64,000 nucleotides of DNA from Nonomuraea sediminis (lineage in GTDB: Bacteria; Actinomycetota; Actinomycetes; Streptosporangiales; Streptosporangiaceae), in contig NZ_JAHDTI010000001.1 in assembly GCF_018531495.1 (NCBI RefSeq), positions 558,001 to 622,000 on the forward strand, given 5' to 3'. Positions 51,271-60,149 of this stretch are shown piece after piece. Both the position numbers and the translations under genes were made by a program. The notes beneath the pieces are model-generated. The model ran no database searches, was not told where the DNA came from, and saw nothing but the letters and a program-made list of their open reading frames with translations. Numbering within the stretch: position 1 is the first letter of the stretch; each line of letters opens with the position of its first letter.

Positions 51271-51334
51271 GTTAGCGCTCCTTTGCCTCCGCGAGAACCG
51301 CCGCTGGCTTTGCGTCGAGCTTGTTGGGGCGACG

Positions 51335-52675
51335 ATGAGCGTTGTGAGGTCGGTTAGGGCCCGGGTGACCCTGGCGGCCATCGTGGTGGCGGCGCTCGCG
51401 CTGGGACTCGCGGCCGCCATCCTCGCGGTGACCGTCCCCCGCGCGCTGAGGAGCCAGGTCATCGACGGCGTCGAGCAGGCCGTCCAGTGGCAGGCAGCCG
51501 ACGCGCGCCTCGGCACCATCCCCGCCGACCTGTCCACCCCGCCCGGCGTCGACTTCCTGCAGATCATCGGTCCCGGCGGCCAGATACTGGGCAACTCGCC
51601 GCAGGCCGCGAGGGCGGGCCGCCTCTCGAACCTGGCCACCCCGCAGCCCGACCGCGTCTACTCCACGTACGGCAAGCCGGGGCGGCTGGCGTCCCGCGCC
51701 CCCTACTACATCGCCGCGATGACCACCCAGAGCCCGCGCGGCCAGGTCACCGTGTACGCCGCCGAGGACATCGCGGGCGCCGAGCAGGCCATCAGGATCT
51801 TCTACCTGCTGCTCGCCTTCGCCTTCCCGGTGCTCCTGCTCATGGTCGCCGGAGGCGCCTGGGCCGCCGTCGGCAACGGGCTGCGCCCGGTGGAGCGGAT
51901 CCGATCCCGCCTGGCCGACATCACCGCGAGCGACCTGGGCCGCCGCGTGCCGGTGCCCAGGACGGACGACGAGATCGCGGCCCTGGCCACCACGACCAAC
52001 GACACCCTGTCCCGCATGGAACGCTCGGCCGAGACCCAGCGCAAGTTCGTCAGCGACGCCTCCCACGAGCTGCGCAGCCCGATCGCCGCCCTGTGCACCC
52101 AGCTGGACCTGGCCCTGGCCTACCCCGACGAGACCGACTGGCCCGAGGTGTGCCGCAGGGCGCGCGAGGCCGCGCATCGCCTGTCGGACATCATCGAGGA
52201 GCTGCTCATGATGGCCCGGCTGGACGCGGGAGCCGTGCCCGACAGGAAGGTCGTGAACCTGAGCGAGCTGGCGGCGGTGCGCGAGGGCAGGCGGGTGCCG
52301 CTCATGATGAACCTCGCCGCCGGCACCCGGGTGTACGGCTCGCCCACGCAGCTCGACCGGCTGCTGACGAACCTGCTCGACAACGCCGACCGCCACGCCG
52401 CCACCCGCGTCGACCTGTCGGTCGCGGTCGAGGACGGCTCTGTGGTGCTGACGGTCACCGACGACGGCAACGGCATCGCGCCCGAGGACCGCGAGCGGGT
52501 CTTCGAGCGTTTCATCAGGCTCAAGGAGGGCCGCGAGCGCGACACGGGCGGCAGCGGGCTCGGCCTGGCGCTGGCCCGCGAGATCGCCGCCGCCCACCAC
52601 GGCACGCTCGCCATCGCCGACCACTCCCCCGGCGCCCGCTTCGTCGCCCGTTTCCCCCTTGCTCCCCTCCCCTAG
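51335..52675 (+). CDS. Sensor histidine kinase (HAMP-HisKA-HATPase), orphan
   Basis: A 446-residue membrane kinase. Helix 1 spans about residues 10-33 and helix 2 about 153-175, bracketing an extracellular sensor of roughly 120 residues. A HAMP domain follows (GNGLRPVERIRSRLADITAS), then HisKA with the phosphoacceptor in KFVSDASHELRSPIAALCTQ. The ATPase domain has the N box LLTNLLDNADRHA, the G1 box VTDDGNGIAPEDRERVFERF and G2 GGSGLGLALAREIAAAHHG. No response regulator gene lies beside it, although kinases of this type usually follow one. Its promoter shares the 42-bp repeat region. Confidence 0.92.
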   Translation: MSVVRSVRARVTLAAIVVAALALGLAAAILAVTVPRALRSQVIDGVEQAVQWQAADARLGTIPADLSTPPGVDFLQIIGPGGQILGNSPQAARAGRLSNLATPQPDRVYSTYGKPGRLASRAPYYIAAMTTQSPRGQVTVYAAEDIAGAEQAIRIFYLLLAFAFPVLLLMVAGGAWAAVGNGLRPVERIRSRLADITASDLGRRVPVPRTDDEIAALATTTNDTLSRMERSAETQRKFVSDASHELRSPIAALCTQLDLALAYPDETDWPEVCRRAREAAHRLSDIIEELLMMARLDAGAVPDRKVVNLSELAAVREGRRVPLMMNLAAGTRVYGSPTQLDRLLTNLLDNADRHAATRVDLSVAVEDGSVVLTVTDDGNGIAPEDRERVFERFIRLKEGRERDTGGSGLGLALAREIAAAHHGTLAIADHSPGARFVARFPLAPLP

Positions 52676-52783
52676 ATCCCGCGCATAGGAGATCAGAATC
52701 GAGGATCTTCCCGGTCTTTACTTCGACCACATATCCCGTGACATGTACTGGAGGTAACGAAACTGCGCACAAGTAGGTGACGG

Positions 52784-53209
52784 ATGAATCCGAACGCGTT
52801 ACAGGCCAAGGCCCAGCGATGCGGCTGGCGGGTCATCACCGAGCGCGACGCCTCCGGTCCGATGATCACGCTGGTGCGCGACGAGTGGGAACTGTGGGTG
52901 GCCTTCTCCGGCACGGCCCCGGAGGCAGCCACGATCCGCATGCCAGGCCGTGGAGAGCATCAGAGAATTCCCTTGCGCGAGATCGGCCAGTGGGTGCGCG
53001 GCGATCGCCACCAGATGAGCCGCTTCGCCATCGGCGACCGCGTCACGGTCGTCGGCAGGTCCGGAATCGTCACGGACATCACGCTCGCGCTCATCCACCA
53101 CGCGGGCAGACCCGGCGCCATCAGGCTCAGGATCGACTACGATCACGGCGGCGTCGGCACACCCTTCAGCGACCAGGTCCACCGACCACACGCCGAACTC
53201 CATCGTTAA
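52784..53209 (+). CDS. Hypothetical protein
   Basis: A 141-residue cytosolic protein of unknown function. Residues 1-75 look like a small alpha/beta region (ALQAKAQRCGWRVITERDAS, then ITLVRDEWELWVAFSG). Residues 78-130 look like a beta barrel of SH3/KOW style: RFAIGDRVTVVGRSGIVTDI and IRLRIDYDHGGVGTPF. GGTGACGG precedes the ATG. The 108 nt upstream contain no clear terminator or operator. No family was recognised. Confidence 0.7.
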   Translation: MNPNALQAKAQRCGWRVITERDASGPMITLVRDEWELWVAFSGTAPEAATIRMPGRGEHQRIPLREIGQWVRGDRHQMSRFAIGDRVTVVGRSGIVTDITLALIHHAGRPGAIRLRIDYDHGGVGTPFSDQVHRPHAELHR

Positions 53210-53263
53210 CGCGCAAGGGCCGTGAGACTCCCGTGAAACGCCCGGGAGGCGACACTGGGACCC

Positions 53264-54067
53264 ATGAACGACATGTTCGTGACGTCCCGGGACAGCACAC
53301 GGCTTGATGTCAAGGTGTACGGGCAGGGCCCGCCGATGGTCCTGGTCCATGGCGCGTCCGTGGACCGCAGGAGCTGGTCGCGTGTCACGCCCAGGCTCGC
53401 CGAGCGCTTCACCGTGTACGCCCTGGACCGCCGGGGCCGGCGCGGCAGCACCCGGGAGGGCGGGCCGTACGCGCTGGCCCGCGAGACCGAGGACGTGGCC
53501 GCCGTCGCCGAGGCGGCGGGCGGTGACGTCTACGTCGTGGCGCACTCCTACGGCGCCCTCTGCTCGCTGGAAGCCCCGCTGATCACCGGCGCCATCGGCC
53601 GGATGCTGTTGTACGAGCCGCCCGCGCCGACGCCGGGCGTGCACGTCGCGCTGCCGGACGTGCTGGCGCGCATGCGCGAAGCCGGCATGGACGAGCGCCT
53701 GGAGATCTTCTACCGCGAGGTGATCCTGCTGTCGCAGCGGGAGGTGGACGCCCTCAGGCGTGCCCCCGCCTGGCAGGCCTACCTGGGCGCGGCGCCCGTG
53801 CTGTCGCGGGAGGTCGAATCCGTCCAGGCCTACGAGATCTCCGACCGGCCGGCCAAGGTCGACGTGCCGGTCCGGCTGCTGGTGGGCACCCAGAGCCCGC
53901 CGTACCTGCGCCCCGCGGCCGAGGCGATGGCGGCCAGGCTGCCGCGCGCCGACCTGGTCACCCTGACCGGCCAGGGGCACATGGCCAACGAGTACGCGCC
54001 CCGGCTCTTCACCGACCAGGTGTTCGCCGCCGCCCTGGACGGGCAGGGCGGCGGCGTGTCCGGCTAG
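53264..54067 (+). CDS. Alpha/beta-hydrolase
   Basis: A 267-residue cytosolic hydrolase. Oxyanion region VLVHGASVDRRSW, nucleophile elbow VVAHSYGALC with the Ser, and the His in LTGQGHMANEYAPRLF are all in place, with a short lid. Similar proteins include haloalkane dehalogenase- and esterase-like enzymes; the substrate is unknown. The TAG stop and the stop of the convergent ricin-domain gene share the same four bases CTAG. Confidence 0.9.
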   Translation: MNDMFVTSRDSTRLDVKVYGQGPPMVLVHGASVDRRSWSRVTPRLAERFTVYALDRRGRRGSTREGGPYALARETEDVAAVAEAAGGDVYVVAHSYGALCSLEAPLITGAIGRMLLYEPPAPTPGVHVALPDVLARMREAGMDERLEIFYREVILLSQREVDALRRAPAWQAYLGAAPVLSREVESVQAYEISDRPAKVDVPVRLLVGTQSPPYLRPAAEAMAARLPRADLVTLTGQGHMANEYAPRLFTDQVFAAALDGQGGGVSG

Positions 54068-56457
54068 GAGATCGTCCAGTGCTGCAGGGCCGAGCCGGTG
54101 TCGGCCTGCTGGGTCACCAGGGCGCCGTCCGCGGTGGAGGCGGTGGTGAGCAGCAGGCCGCTCTTCTGCGAGGCGATCGTGTAGCCGCCTGAGACGGGCG
54201 CGACCACCCAGCGCTGGTTGCTCGCGCCGGTGCAGGTCCACTGGATCACCGCGGCGCCGGCTGTGACCGAGCCGCCGTTGACGTCCATGCACAGGTTCGA
54301 CTCGCCGTTGACGATCTGGTACGAGCCGTCGGACTGCTGGGTGAAGACCCACTTCTGGTTCGGCCCGCCGTTCGGCGACCAGGTGACGAACTGCGTGCCG
54401 GGGGTCGTGGAGTGGTTGGGGTCGTCGAGCGCCTTGCCGGACGCCACCAGGGTGTGGGTGCCGTTGAGGGTGGCCGGGCCGACGGTCCAGGTGAACGACG
54501 CCGAGCCGCCGGCCGTACCCGAGGAGGCGGTGACCCTGACGGTGGCGGTGCCGGTCGCGGTGGGCGTGCCGGTGATGAGGCCGGAGGCGCTGATCGAGAG
54601 TCCGGCGGGCAGGCCCGTGGCCGTGAACGTCAGCGGCTTGCCCTGCGAGTCCGCGGCGTTGACCTGGAGCGAGACGGCGGTCCCGACGTTGCCTGTCTGG
54701 TTTCCGGGGTTGGCGACGGTGACGGTCTCGGGGCCCTGCGCGGTGGACGGGGTGAACGTCAGCGTCTGCTCGGCCGCGGTACGGCTGCCGCCGACGGCGT
54801 TGCCGGTGGTGTTGGTCCAGTGCCGGGTGGGCGTGGTCTCCGCGAGGCGCGCGGAGTCGGACGACATGCCGAGCACCAGGCCGCTGTAGCGGTTGACCAG
54901 GCGGTACGCGCCGCCGGACGGGATGATCCACCACTGCTGACCCACGCCCGAGGCCGCGGTCGCCGTGGGCTTGGTGCCCCAGGCGCGGCTGCCGGCGCCG
55001 AGCGCCTGCCCGGTGGAGGCGTTGGTGATCCGGTAGGAGCCGTCGCCGTTGCCGGTGAACTGCCACAGCTCCAGCGCCGACCCGGTCGCCGAACCCACCG
55101 AGGTGGTGGTCGAGCCGCCCGCGACCTGGGCCAGGATCCGGCCGTTGCCGCTGCCGATCTGATAGGTCCTGGCCGGGTCGACGGGGGACGCCGCCGGCGC
55201 GGTCGAGGCGACGGTGACGTTGGCGTACTCACCGGAGGAGGCGGCGCAGGCGATCGAGCAGTAGGAGCGGAAGGTCTTGCCGACGATCGTCCCGGTCGTC
55301 CTGGTCGCGCCGTCGACGAACCAGCGGTACCAGGAGCCGGAGGTGTAGCCGCCCGAGTCGCCGATCAGGTACCACTTCTGGGTGGACAGGTCGTCGGTGA
55401 CGTAGAAGCGCTGCGGCGCGGTGCCCGAGACGACCTCCGGCTCGCCCAGGTACAGGCCCAGGTAGGCGTCGTAGGTGATGTTCATGATGAACAGGTCGGA
55501 CTTCGGCGGCAGCTTGCCCGCCGACACCTGCTGGTCGACCGTGCCGGTGTTGGCCGGGTTGTAGTCGCCGGCTGGAGGGGTGTACCCGCCGGGGACGAGG
55601 TTGCTCTCTAGCCCGCCGGCACCCGGCTGGGAGAACGACCCGTTGTAGAACTTGGTCCACGTCCCGGTCGCCATTTTTCCGGACAAGGGGGCGCGGGCCA
55701 CGTGCGCGAGCCCGCCGTTGCTGCCGCCCACGCCGCCCTTCGGCACGATCCGCGAGCCGTAGTAGACGTAGAAGTATCCGGAGGCCGTGTCGACGAACAG
55801 CCGCGGGTCGCCGTCGCCGTAGTCGTAGGTCTGGTTCGGGAACGCGGCGGTGTCGCCCCGCCTGGTGCTGTACGGCGAGGTGATCGCGTGGCCCTTGATG
55901 GTCCACACCTTGCCCTGGTCGGTGGAGACGGCGTAGTCGAGCGAGTCGTAGTGCAGCCCGTCGCCGAACGGCTGCGGCGTGAACTCGTTGTGCACCAGCC
56001 CGTACCAGTCACCGGTGTCCGGATCGACCCAGACGCCGACCAGGTCGCAGAAGTTCTTCTGCGTGTACCCGGACCCGGCGGGCGCGCTGGTGGCCTCCAC
56101 GCCGGTGGGGCTGTTGTTGCAGCGCCAGGTCGTGTCGTTGTTCTTGTCGCTGGTGTTGGCCGGGTTGACCGCGTTGCTGATGGCGCTCGAGCGGGTGGCG
56201 CCGTCGAAGTCGGGGCCGGTGTAGAAGTCCCAGTAGCGGGGGTCGTTCTTGCCGTAGAGCGCGGCGGACTGCTGGAAGTAGAACGTGCCGTCCTTGTCGA
56301 TGTACGGGCTGGCGGGCGTGTCGGTCGGGTAGGCGTAGGCGGCCGTCGATCCGATCGTGATCGTGTACGTGGCCGCGGGCGGCGCCGCCGTCGCGGGCAC
56401 GGCGCCGACGCCGAGCGTCAGCAACAGGGCGGCCAGCATCTTGGGGGGTCGTAACAC
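54064..56457 (-). CDS. Secreted beta-propeller protein with ricin-type and Ig-like domains
   Basis: A 797-residue exported protein. AAGGAG lies 5 nt before the GTG at 56457, and the signal peptide is PPKMLAALLLTLGVGAVPAT. Residues about 30-400 look like a glycosidase beta-propeller of GH43 style (SPYIDKDGTFYFQQSAALYG, WVDPDTGDWYGLVHNEF, GDPRLFVDTASGYFYVYYG). A ricin B-like trefoil follows (TYQIGSGNGRILAQVAGGST, GNGDGSYRITNASTGQALGA), then an Ig/putative cadherin-like domain (TVANPGNQTGNVGTAVSLQV, GLPAGLSISASGLITGTPTA) and a second ricin trefoil with QxW repeats (PNQKWVFTQQSDGSYQIVNG, NQRWVV, LQHWTIS). The catalytic activity is not established. Confidence 0.82.
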   Translation of the reverse strand: MLRPPKMLAALLLTLGVGAVPATAAPPAATYTITIGSTAAYAYPTDTPASPYIDKDGTFYFQQSAALYGKNDPRYWDFYTGPDFDGATRSSAISNAVNPANTSDKNNDTTWRCNNSPTGVEATSAPAGSGYTQKNFCDLVGVWVDPDTGDWYGLVHNEFTPQPFGDGLHYDSLDYAVSTDQGKVWTIKGHAITSPYSTRRGDTAAFPNQTYDYGDGDPRLFVDTASGYFYVYYGSRIVPKGGVGGSNGGLAHVARAPLSGKMATGTWTKFYNGSFSQPGAGGLESNLVPGGYTPPAGDYNPANTGTVDQQVSAGKLPPKSDLFIMNITYDAYLGLYLGEPEVVSGTAPQRFYVTDDLSTQKWYLIGDSGGYTSGSWYRWFVDGATRTTGTIVGKTFRSYCSIACAASSGEYANVTVASTAPAASPVDPARTYQIGSGNGRILAQVAGGSTTTSVGSATGSALELWQFTGNGDGSYRITNASTGQALGAGSRAWGTKPTATAASGVGQQWWIIPSGGAYRLVNRYSGLVLGMSSDSARLAETTPTRHWTNTTGNAVGGSRTAAEQTLTFTPSTAQGPETVTVANPGNQTGNVGTAVSLQVNAADSQGKPLTFTATGLPAGLSISASGLITGTPTATGTATVRVTASSGTAGGSASFTWTVGPATLNGTHTLVASGKALDDPNHSTTPGTQFVTWSPNGGPNQKWVFTQQSDGSYQIVNGESNLCMDVNGGSVTAGAAVIQWTCTGASNQRWVVAPVSGGYTIASQKSGLLLTTASTADGALVTQQADTGSALQHWTIS

Positions 56458-56502
56458 GGGCGCTCCTTCCATTCTGGGCTCGCAGCCGGACAGTACGTCT
56501 CA

Positions 56503-56516
56503 TTTGACCGGTAAAA
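56503..56516. promoter_or_regulatory. LacI-type operator between the ricin-domain gene and the LacI gene
   Basis: TTTnACCGGTnAAA is a 14-bp imperfect palindrome with a central CG, the form expected for LacI-family repressors. It lies in the divergent region and would allow the LacI protein at 56560 to control itself and the secreted ricin-domain protein. Confidence 0.5.
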
Positions 56517-56559
56517 CAAGAGCTATTGCGCAGTCTCTGGATTACCTATGATGCTGGCC

Positions 56560-57543
56560 ATGGTGACGATGCGGGACGTGGCCGAGCGCGCCGGCGTCAC
56601 GAAGCAGACGGTGTCCAACGTCGTCACCGGCCGCGTGAAGGTACGGCCCGCCACCGCCGCCCGGGTCCGCGCGGCCATCGCCGAGCTCGGCTACACCCCC
56701 AACCTGGTGGCCAGATCGCTGGCGACCGGCACGACGATGACCGTCGGCCTGTTCGTGCCGACGGTGGCCAGCTCCTTCTACTCGGCCGTGGTCGAGGAGG
56801 TGGAGAACGTCCTGGACGAGCGCGGCTACCACCTGCTGCTGTGCACGACCCGCCAGGACGGCGAGCGCGCCAGGCGCCACCTGGCGAGCCTGTCGAGCCG
56901 CTCGGTCGACGCGCTGCTCATCGCCGGCGACCAGGACCTGATCGACCACCTGCCGCTGCTGGCCGACGCCCCCTTCCCTGTCGCGCTGTGCGCGTGGGAG
57001 TCCGACGCGCCCGACACGCTGCCGGTCGTCACGATCGACTACGAGCACGCCGGCTACCTGGCCGGACGCCACCTGCGCGACCTCGGCCACGAACGGGTCG
57101 CGGTGCTGGCCAGCCTGCCCGCCCACGCCCACCGCGTCTCGGGCCTGCGGCGCGCCTTCGGCCGCGACGTCCCGGTCTTCGCCGCGCCCGAGCCCACGGC
57201 CGAGGGCGGCTTCACCGCCGCCAACGCCGCCCTGGCCGCCGACCCGCGGACCACCGCGATCTTCGCCACCCACGACATCCTCGCCCTGGGCGCGCTGGAG
57301 GCCGCCCGCCTGGCCGGCCGCCCGGTCCCGCGCGAGCTGTCGGTGGTCGGCCTGGACGACATCGACGAGGTACGGCATGCCCATCCGGCCCTCACCACCG
57401 TGGCGATCCCCAGCAGGGAGATGGCCCGCCAGGCGGTCGGCCTCCTCCTGCGCGCCGTCGACGAGGCCACGCCCCCCGCCGGCACCCTCCAGCTCCTCCG
57501 CCCCGCCCTGGTCATCCGCGAGAGCACCGCCCCGGCTCCTTGA
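56560..57543 (+). CDS. LacI-family regulator
   Basis: A 327-residue LacI/GalR repressor. HTH: TMRDVAERAGVTKQTVSNVV, then TGRVKVRPATAARVRAAIAE and LGYTPNLVARSLATG. The effector domain has TVGLFVPTVASSFYSAVVEE, VVTIDYEHAGYLAGRHLRDL, TTAIFATHDILALGALEAAR and SVVGLDDIDEVRHAHPALTT. The ATG at 56560 was chosen because a strong TATGAT -10 at 56547-56552 ends seven bases before it, suggesting a leaderless transcript; ATG codons at 56548 and 56551 lie in that hexamer. It precedes the rhamnosidase gene, which has its own LacI-type operator. Confidence 0.9.
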   Translation: MVTMRDVAERAGVTKQTVSNVVTGRVKVRPATAARVRAAIAELGYTPNLVARSLATGTTMTVGLFVPTVASSFYSAVVEEVENVLDERGYHLLLCTTRQDGERARRHLASLSSRSVDALLIAGDQDLIDHLPLLADAPFPVALCAWESDAPDTLPVVTIDYEHAGYLAGRHLRDLGHERVAVLASLPAHAHRVSGLRRAFGRDVPVFAAPEPTAEGGFTAANAALAADPRTTAIFATHDILALGALEAARLAGRPVPRELSVVGLDDIDEVRHAHPALTTVAIPSREMARQAVGLLLRAVDEATPPAGTLQLLRPALVIRESTAPAP

Positions 57544-57588
57544 CGCCCTCGGAGGGAACCCTTACGTTAGCTCGCATCGCCCAGTTGT

Positions 57589-57600
57589 TAAAACGTTTTA
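57589..57600. promoter_or_regulatory. LacI-type operator upstream of the rhamnosidase gene
   Basis: TAAAACGTTTTA is a perfect palindrome with central CG, 8 nt before the GTG of the GH78 gene and overlapping its ribosome site. It is typical for LacI repressors and is probably bound by the product of the gene just upstream. Confidence 0.6.
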
Positions 57601-57608
57601 GGAGCGAT

Positions 57609-60149
57609 GTGGAGACCTCTCCCCCCGTCTTCGAACACCACCGCGAGCCGCTCGGCATCGGCGAGCGGGCTCCGCGACTGTCCTGGACCGTCTCCTCCGG
57701 CGTCGCCGGCTGGCTGCAGCGCGGCTACGAGCTCGAGCTCAGCGACGGAACCGCCACCGGCCTGGTCGAGTCGGGCGAGTCTGTGCTGGTGCCCTGGCCG
57801 GGCGCCGAGCTGTGCTCGCGCGAGCGGCGCGGCGCCCGCGTGCGCGTCCACGGCGCCGACGGCTCGGTGAGCGACTGGAGTCCCTGGTCGTGGGCCGAGG
57901 CCGGGCTGCTCGACCCCGCCGACTGGCGGGCCGCCGCGGCAGGTCCGCCGCTCGAGCTGCTCGGCCCGCCCGACGGCCCCGCCCTGCTGCTGCGCCGCGA
58001 CTTCACCGTCCGCGGCCCCGTCGAGCGGGCCAGGCTGTACGTCACCGCGCTCGGCGTGCACGAGAGCGAGATCAACGGCCGGGTGGTGGGCGACGACGTG
58101 CTCGCGCCCGGCTGGACCAGCTACCACCACCGCCTGCGCTACCGCACGCACGACGTCACCGGTCTGCTGCGCGAGGGCGCCAACGCGATCGGCGCCACGC
58201 TCGCCGACGGCTGGTACCGCGGCCGGCTCGGCTTCGGCGGCGGCAAGAGCGGCCTGTACGGCGAGCAGACCGCGCTCGTGGCCCAGCTGGAGATCACCTA
58301 CACCGACGGGAGCACCGACGTGGTGGTGACCGACGGGGAGTGGCGGTGCTCCCCTGGCCCGGTCACCGCGGCGAGCCTGTACGACGGGGAGAAGCACGAC
58401 GCCCGGTTGCTGCCCGTCGGGTGGTCGGAGCCCGGATTCGACGATGGGTCCTGGGTTCCCGCCGACGCCGTGCCGTACGACCCGGGGGTGCTGCGCGCGC
58501 CCACGGGGCCGCCGGTGCGCAGGACGGAGACGCTGAGCCCGGTGGAGGTGCTGACCAGCCCGTCGGGGAAGACGATCCTGGACTTCGGGCAGAACCTCGC
58601 GGGCCGGCTGCGCATCCGCGTGCAGGGCCCCGCGGGACGGACGGTGACGCTGCGGCACGCCGAGGTGCTCGAGGACGGCGAGCTCGCGCTGCGCCCGCTG
58701 CGCGAGGCCGCCGCCGAGGACCGCTACACCCTGCGCGGCGGCGAGCCGGAGGAGTGGGAGCCGCGCTTCACCACGCACGGCTTCCGCTACGCCCAGGTCG
58801 ACGGCTGGCCCGGCGAGCTCGACCCGGCCTGCGTCCAGGCCGTCGTGTGCCACACCGACCTGCGGCGCACCGGCGACTTCTCCTGCTCCGACCCGCTGCT
58901 GGCACGCCTGCACGACAACGTGGTGTGGAGCATGCGCGGCAACTTCGTCGACGTGCCCACCGACTGCCCGCAGCGCGACGAGCGGCTTGGCTGGACCGGC
59001 GACCTGCAGGTGTTCGCCCCGACGGCCGCGTTCCTGTACGACTGCACGGGCGCGCTGGCGACCTGGCTCGCCGACCTGGCCGACGAGCAGGCCGAGCAGG
59101 GCACCGTGCCGTTCTACGTGCCGTGGGTGCCGCTGCTCGGCACGCTGCCCACCGCGGCCTGGGGTGACGCGGCGGTGCTCGTGCCGTGGACGCTCTACCA
59201 GCGTTCCGGCGACCTGGAGATGCTGCGGCGGCAGTGGCCGAGCATGAAGGCGTGGGTGGACCAGGTCGCGGCGCTGGCGGGCGAGGACCACCTGTGGGAC
59301 GAGGGGTTCCAGTTCGGCGACTGGCTGGATCCCGCCGCGCCTCCGGACGACCCCGGCAGGGCGCGCACCGATCACGCGCTCGTGGCCACCGCCTACCACG
59401 CGCGGTCGGCCTCGGTCCTGGCGTCGGCCGCCGAGCTGCTCGGGCATGACGCCGGGCCGTACACGGCGCTGGCCGGGCAGGTCCGTGCGGCCTTCCGCCG
59501 CGAGTTCGTCACGCCGTCGGGACGGCTGGCCTGCGACACGCAGACCGCCTACGCCCTCGCCCTGGCCTTCGACCTGCTCGACGGGCCCGCGCAGCGGGAG
59601 CGGGCCGGGCGGCGGCTGGTGGAGCTGGTCGCGCGGGACGATCATCGGATCGGCACCGGGTTCGTGGGCACGCCGCTGGTCTGCGACGCGCTGTGCTCGG
59701 TAGGCGCCCACGAGACCGCGTACCGGCTGCTGCTGCAGCGCGAGTGCCCGTCCTGGCTGTATCCGGTGACGATGGGCGCCACCACGGTCTGGGAACGCTG
59801 GGACAGCCTGCTGCCGGACGGGTCGGTCAATCCCGGCGAGATGACCTCGTTCAACCACTACGCGCTCGGCGCGGTGGCCGACTTCCTGCACCGCACCGTC
59901 GCGGGGCTGGCACCTGCCGCCCCCGGTTACCGGCGGTTGCGCATCGCGCCTCGGCCGGGCGCGGGTCTCACCCACGCCTCGGCCCGGCTCGACACGCCCT
60001 ACGGTCCCGCGTCGGTCCGCTGGGCCGTCGAGGGCGGCGGGCTTACCGTGTGGGCGACCGTACCTGCCGGGACCGTCGCCGAGGTGGATCTACCGGGGAT
60101 GGAGCCGGTGGAGGTGAGCTCGGGTACCCACACGTTCGGCCCTATCTGA
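57609..60149 (+). CDS. GH78 alpha-L-rhamnosidase
   Basis: An 846-residue enzyme without signal peptide, so probably intracellular, that releases terminal rhamnose from plant glycosides or polysaccharides. The Bac_rhamnosid_N region (RARLYVTALGVHESEINGRV, LAPGWTSYHHRLRYRTHDVT, GWYRGRLGFGG), a CBM67-like region, and the (alpha/alpha)6 barrel with VDVPTDCPQRDERLGWTGDL, GDWLDP and MGATTVWERWDSLLPDGSVN are all recognisable, followed by a C-terminal beta-sandwich. AGGAG lies 4 nt before the GTG start. The upstream LacI gene and operator suggest induction by rhamnose-containing substrates. Its 3' end overlaps the convergent P450 gene by 8 nt. Confidence 0.93.
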   Translation: METSPPVFEHHREPLGIGERAPRLSWTVSSGVAGWLQRGYELELSDGTATGLVESGESVLVPWPGAELCSRERRGARVRVHGADGSVSDWSPWSWAEAGLLDPADWRAAAAGPPLELLGPPDGPALLLRRDFTVRGPVERARLYVTALGVHESEINGRVVGDDVLAPGWTSYHHRLRYRTHDVTGLLREGANAIGATLADGWYRGRLGFGGGKSGLYGEQTALVAQLEITYTDGSTDVVVTDGEWRCSPGPVTAASLYDGEKHDARLLPVGWSEPGFDDGSWVPADAVPYDPGVLRAPTGPPVRRTETLSPVEVLTSPSGKTILDFGQNLAGRLRIRVQGPAGRTVTLRHAEVLEDGELALRPLREAAAEDRYTLRGGEPEEWEPRFTTHGFRYAQVDGWPGELDPACVQAVVCHTDLRRTGDFSCSDPLLARLHDNVVWSMRGNFVDVPTDCPQRDERLGWTGDLQVFAPTAAFLYDCTGALATWLADLADEQAEQGTVPFYVPWVPLLGTLPTAAWGDAAVLVPWTLYQRSGDLEMLRRQWPSMKAWVDQVAALAGEDHLWDEGFQFGDWLDPAAPPDDPGRARTDHALVATAYHARSASVLASAAELLGHDAGPYTALAGQVRAAFRREFVTPSGRLACDTQTAYALALAFDLLDGPAQRERAGRRLVELVARDDHRIGTGFVGTPLVCDALCSVGAHETAYRLLLQRECPSWLYPVTMGATTVWERWDSLLPDGSVNPGEMTSFNHYALGAVADFLHRTVAGLAPAAPGYRRLRIAPRPGAGLTHASARLDTPYGPASVRWAVEGGGLTVWATVPAGTVAEVDLPGMEPVEVSSGTHTFGPI

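Noticed and set aside
49835..51334. A 500-residue N-terminal extension of the sensor kinase
   Set aside because: It is antisense to the MFS exporter gene, low complexity, and crosses the operator region.
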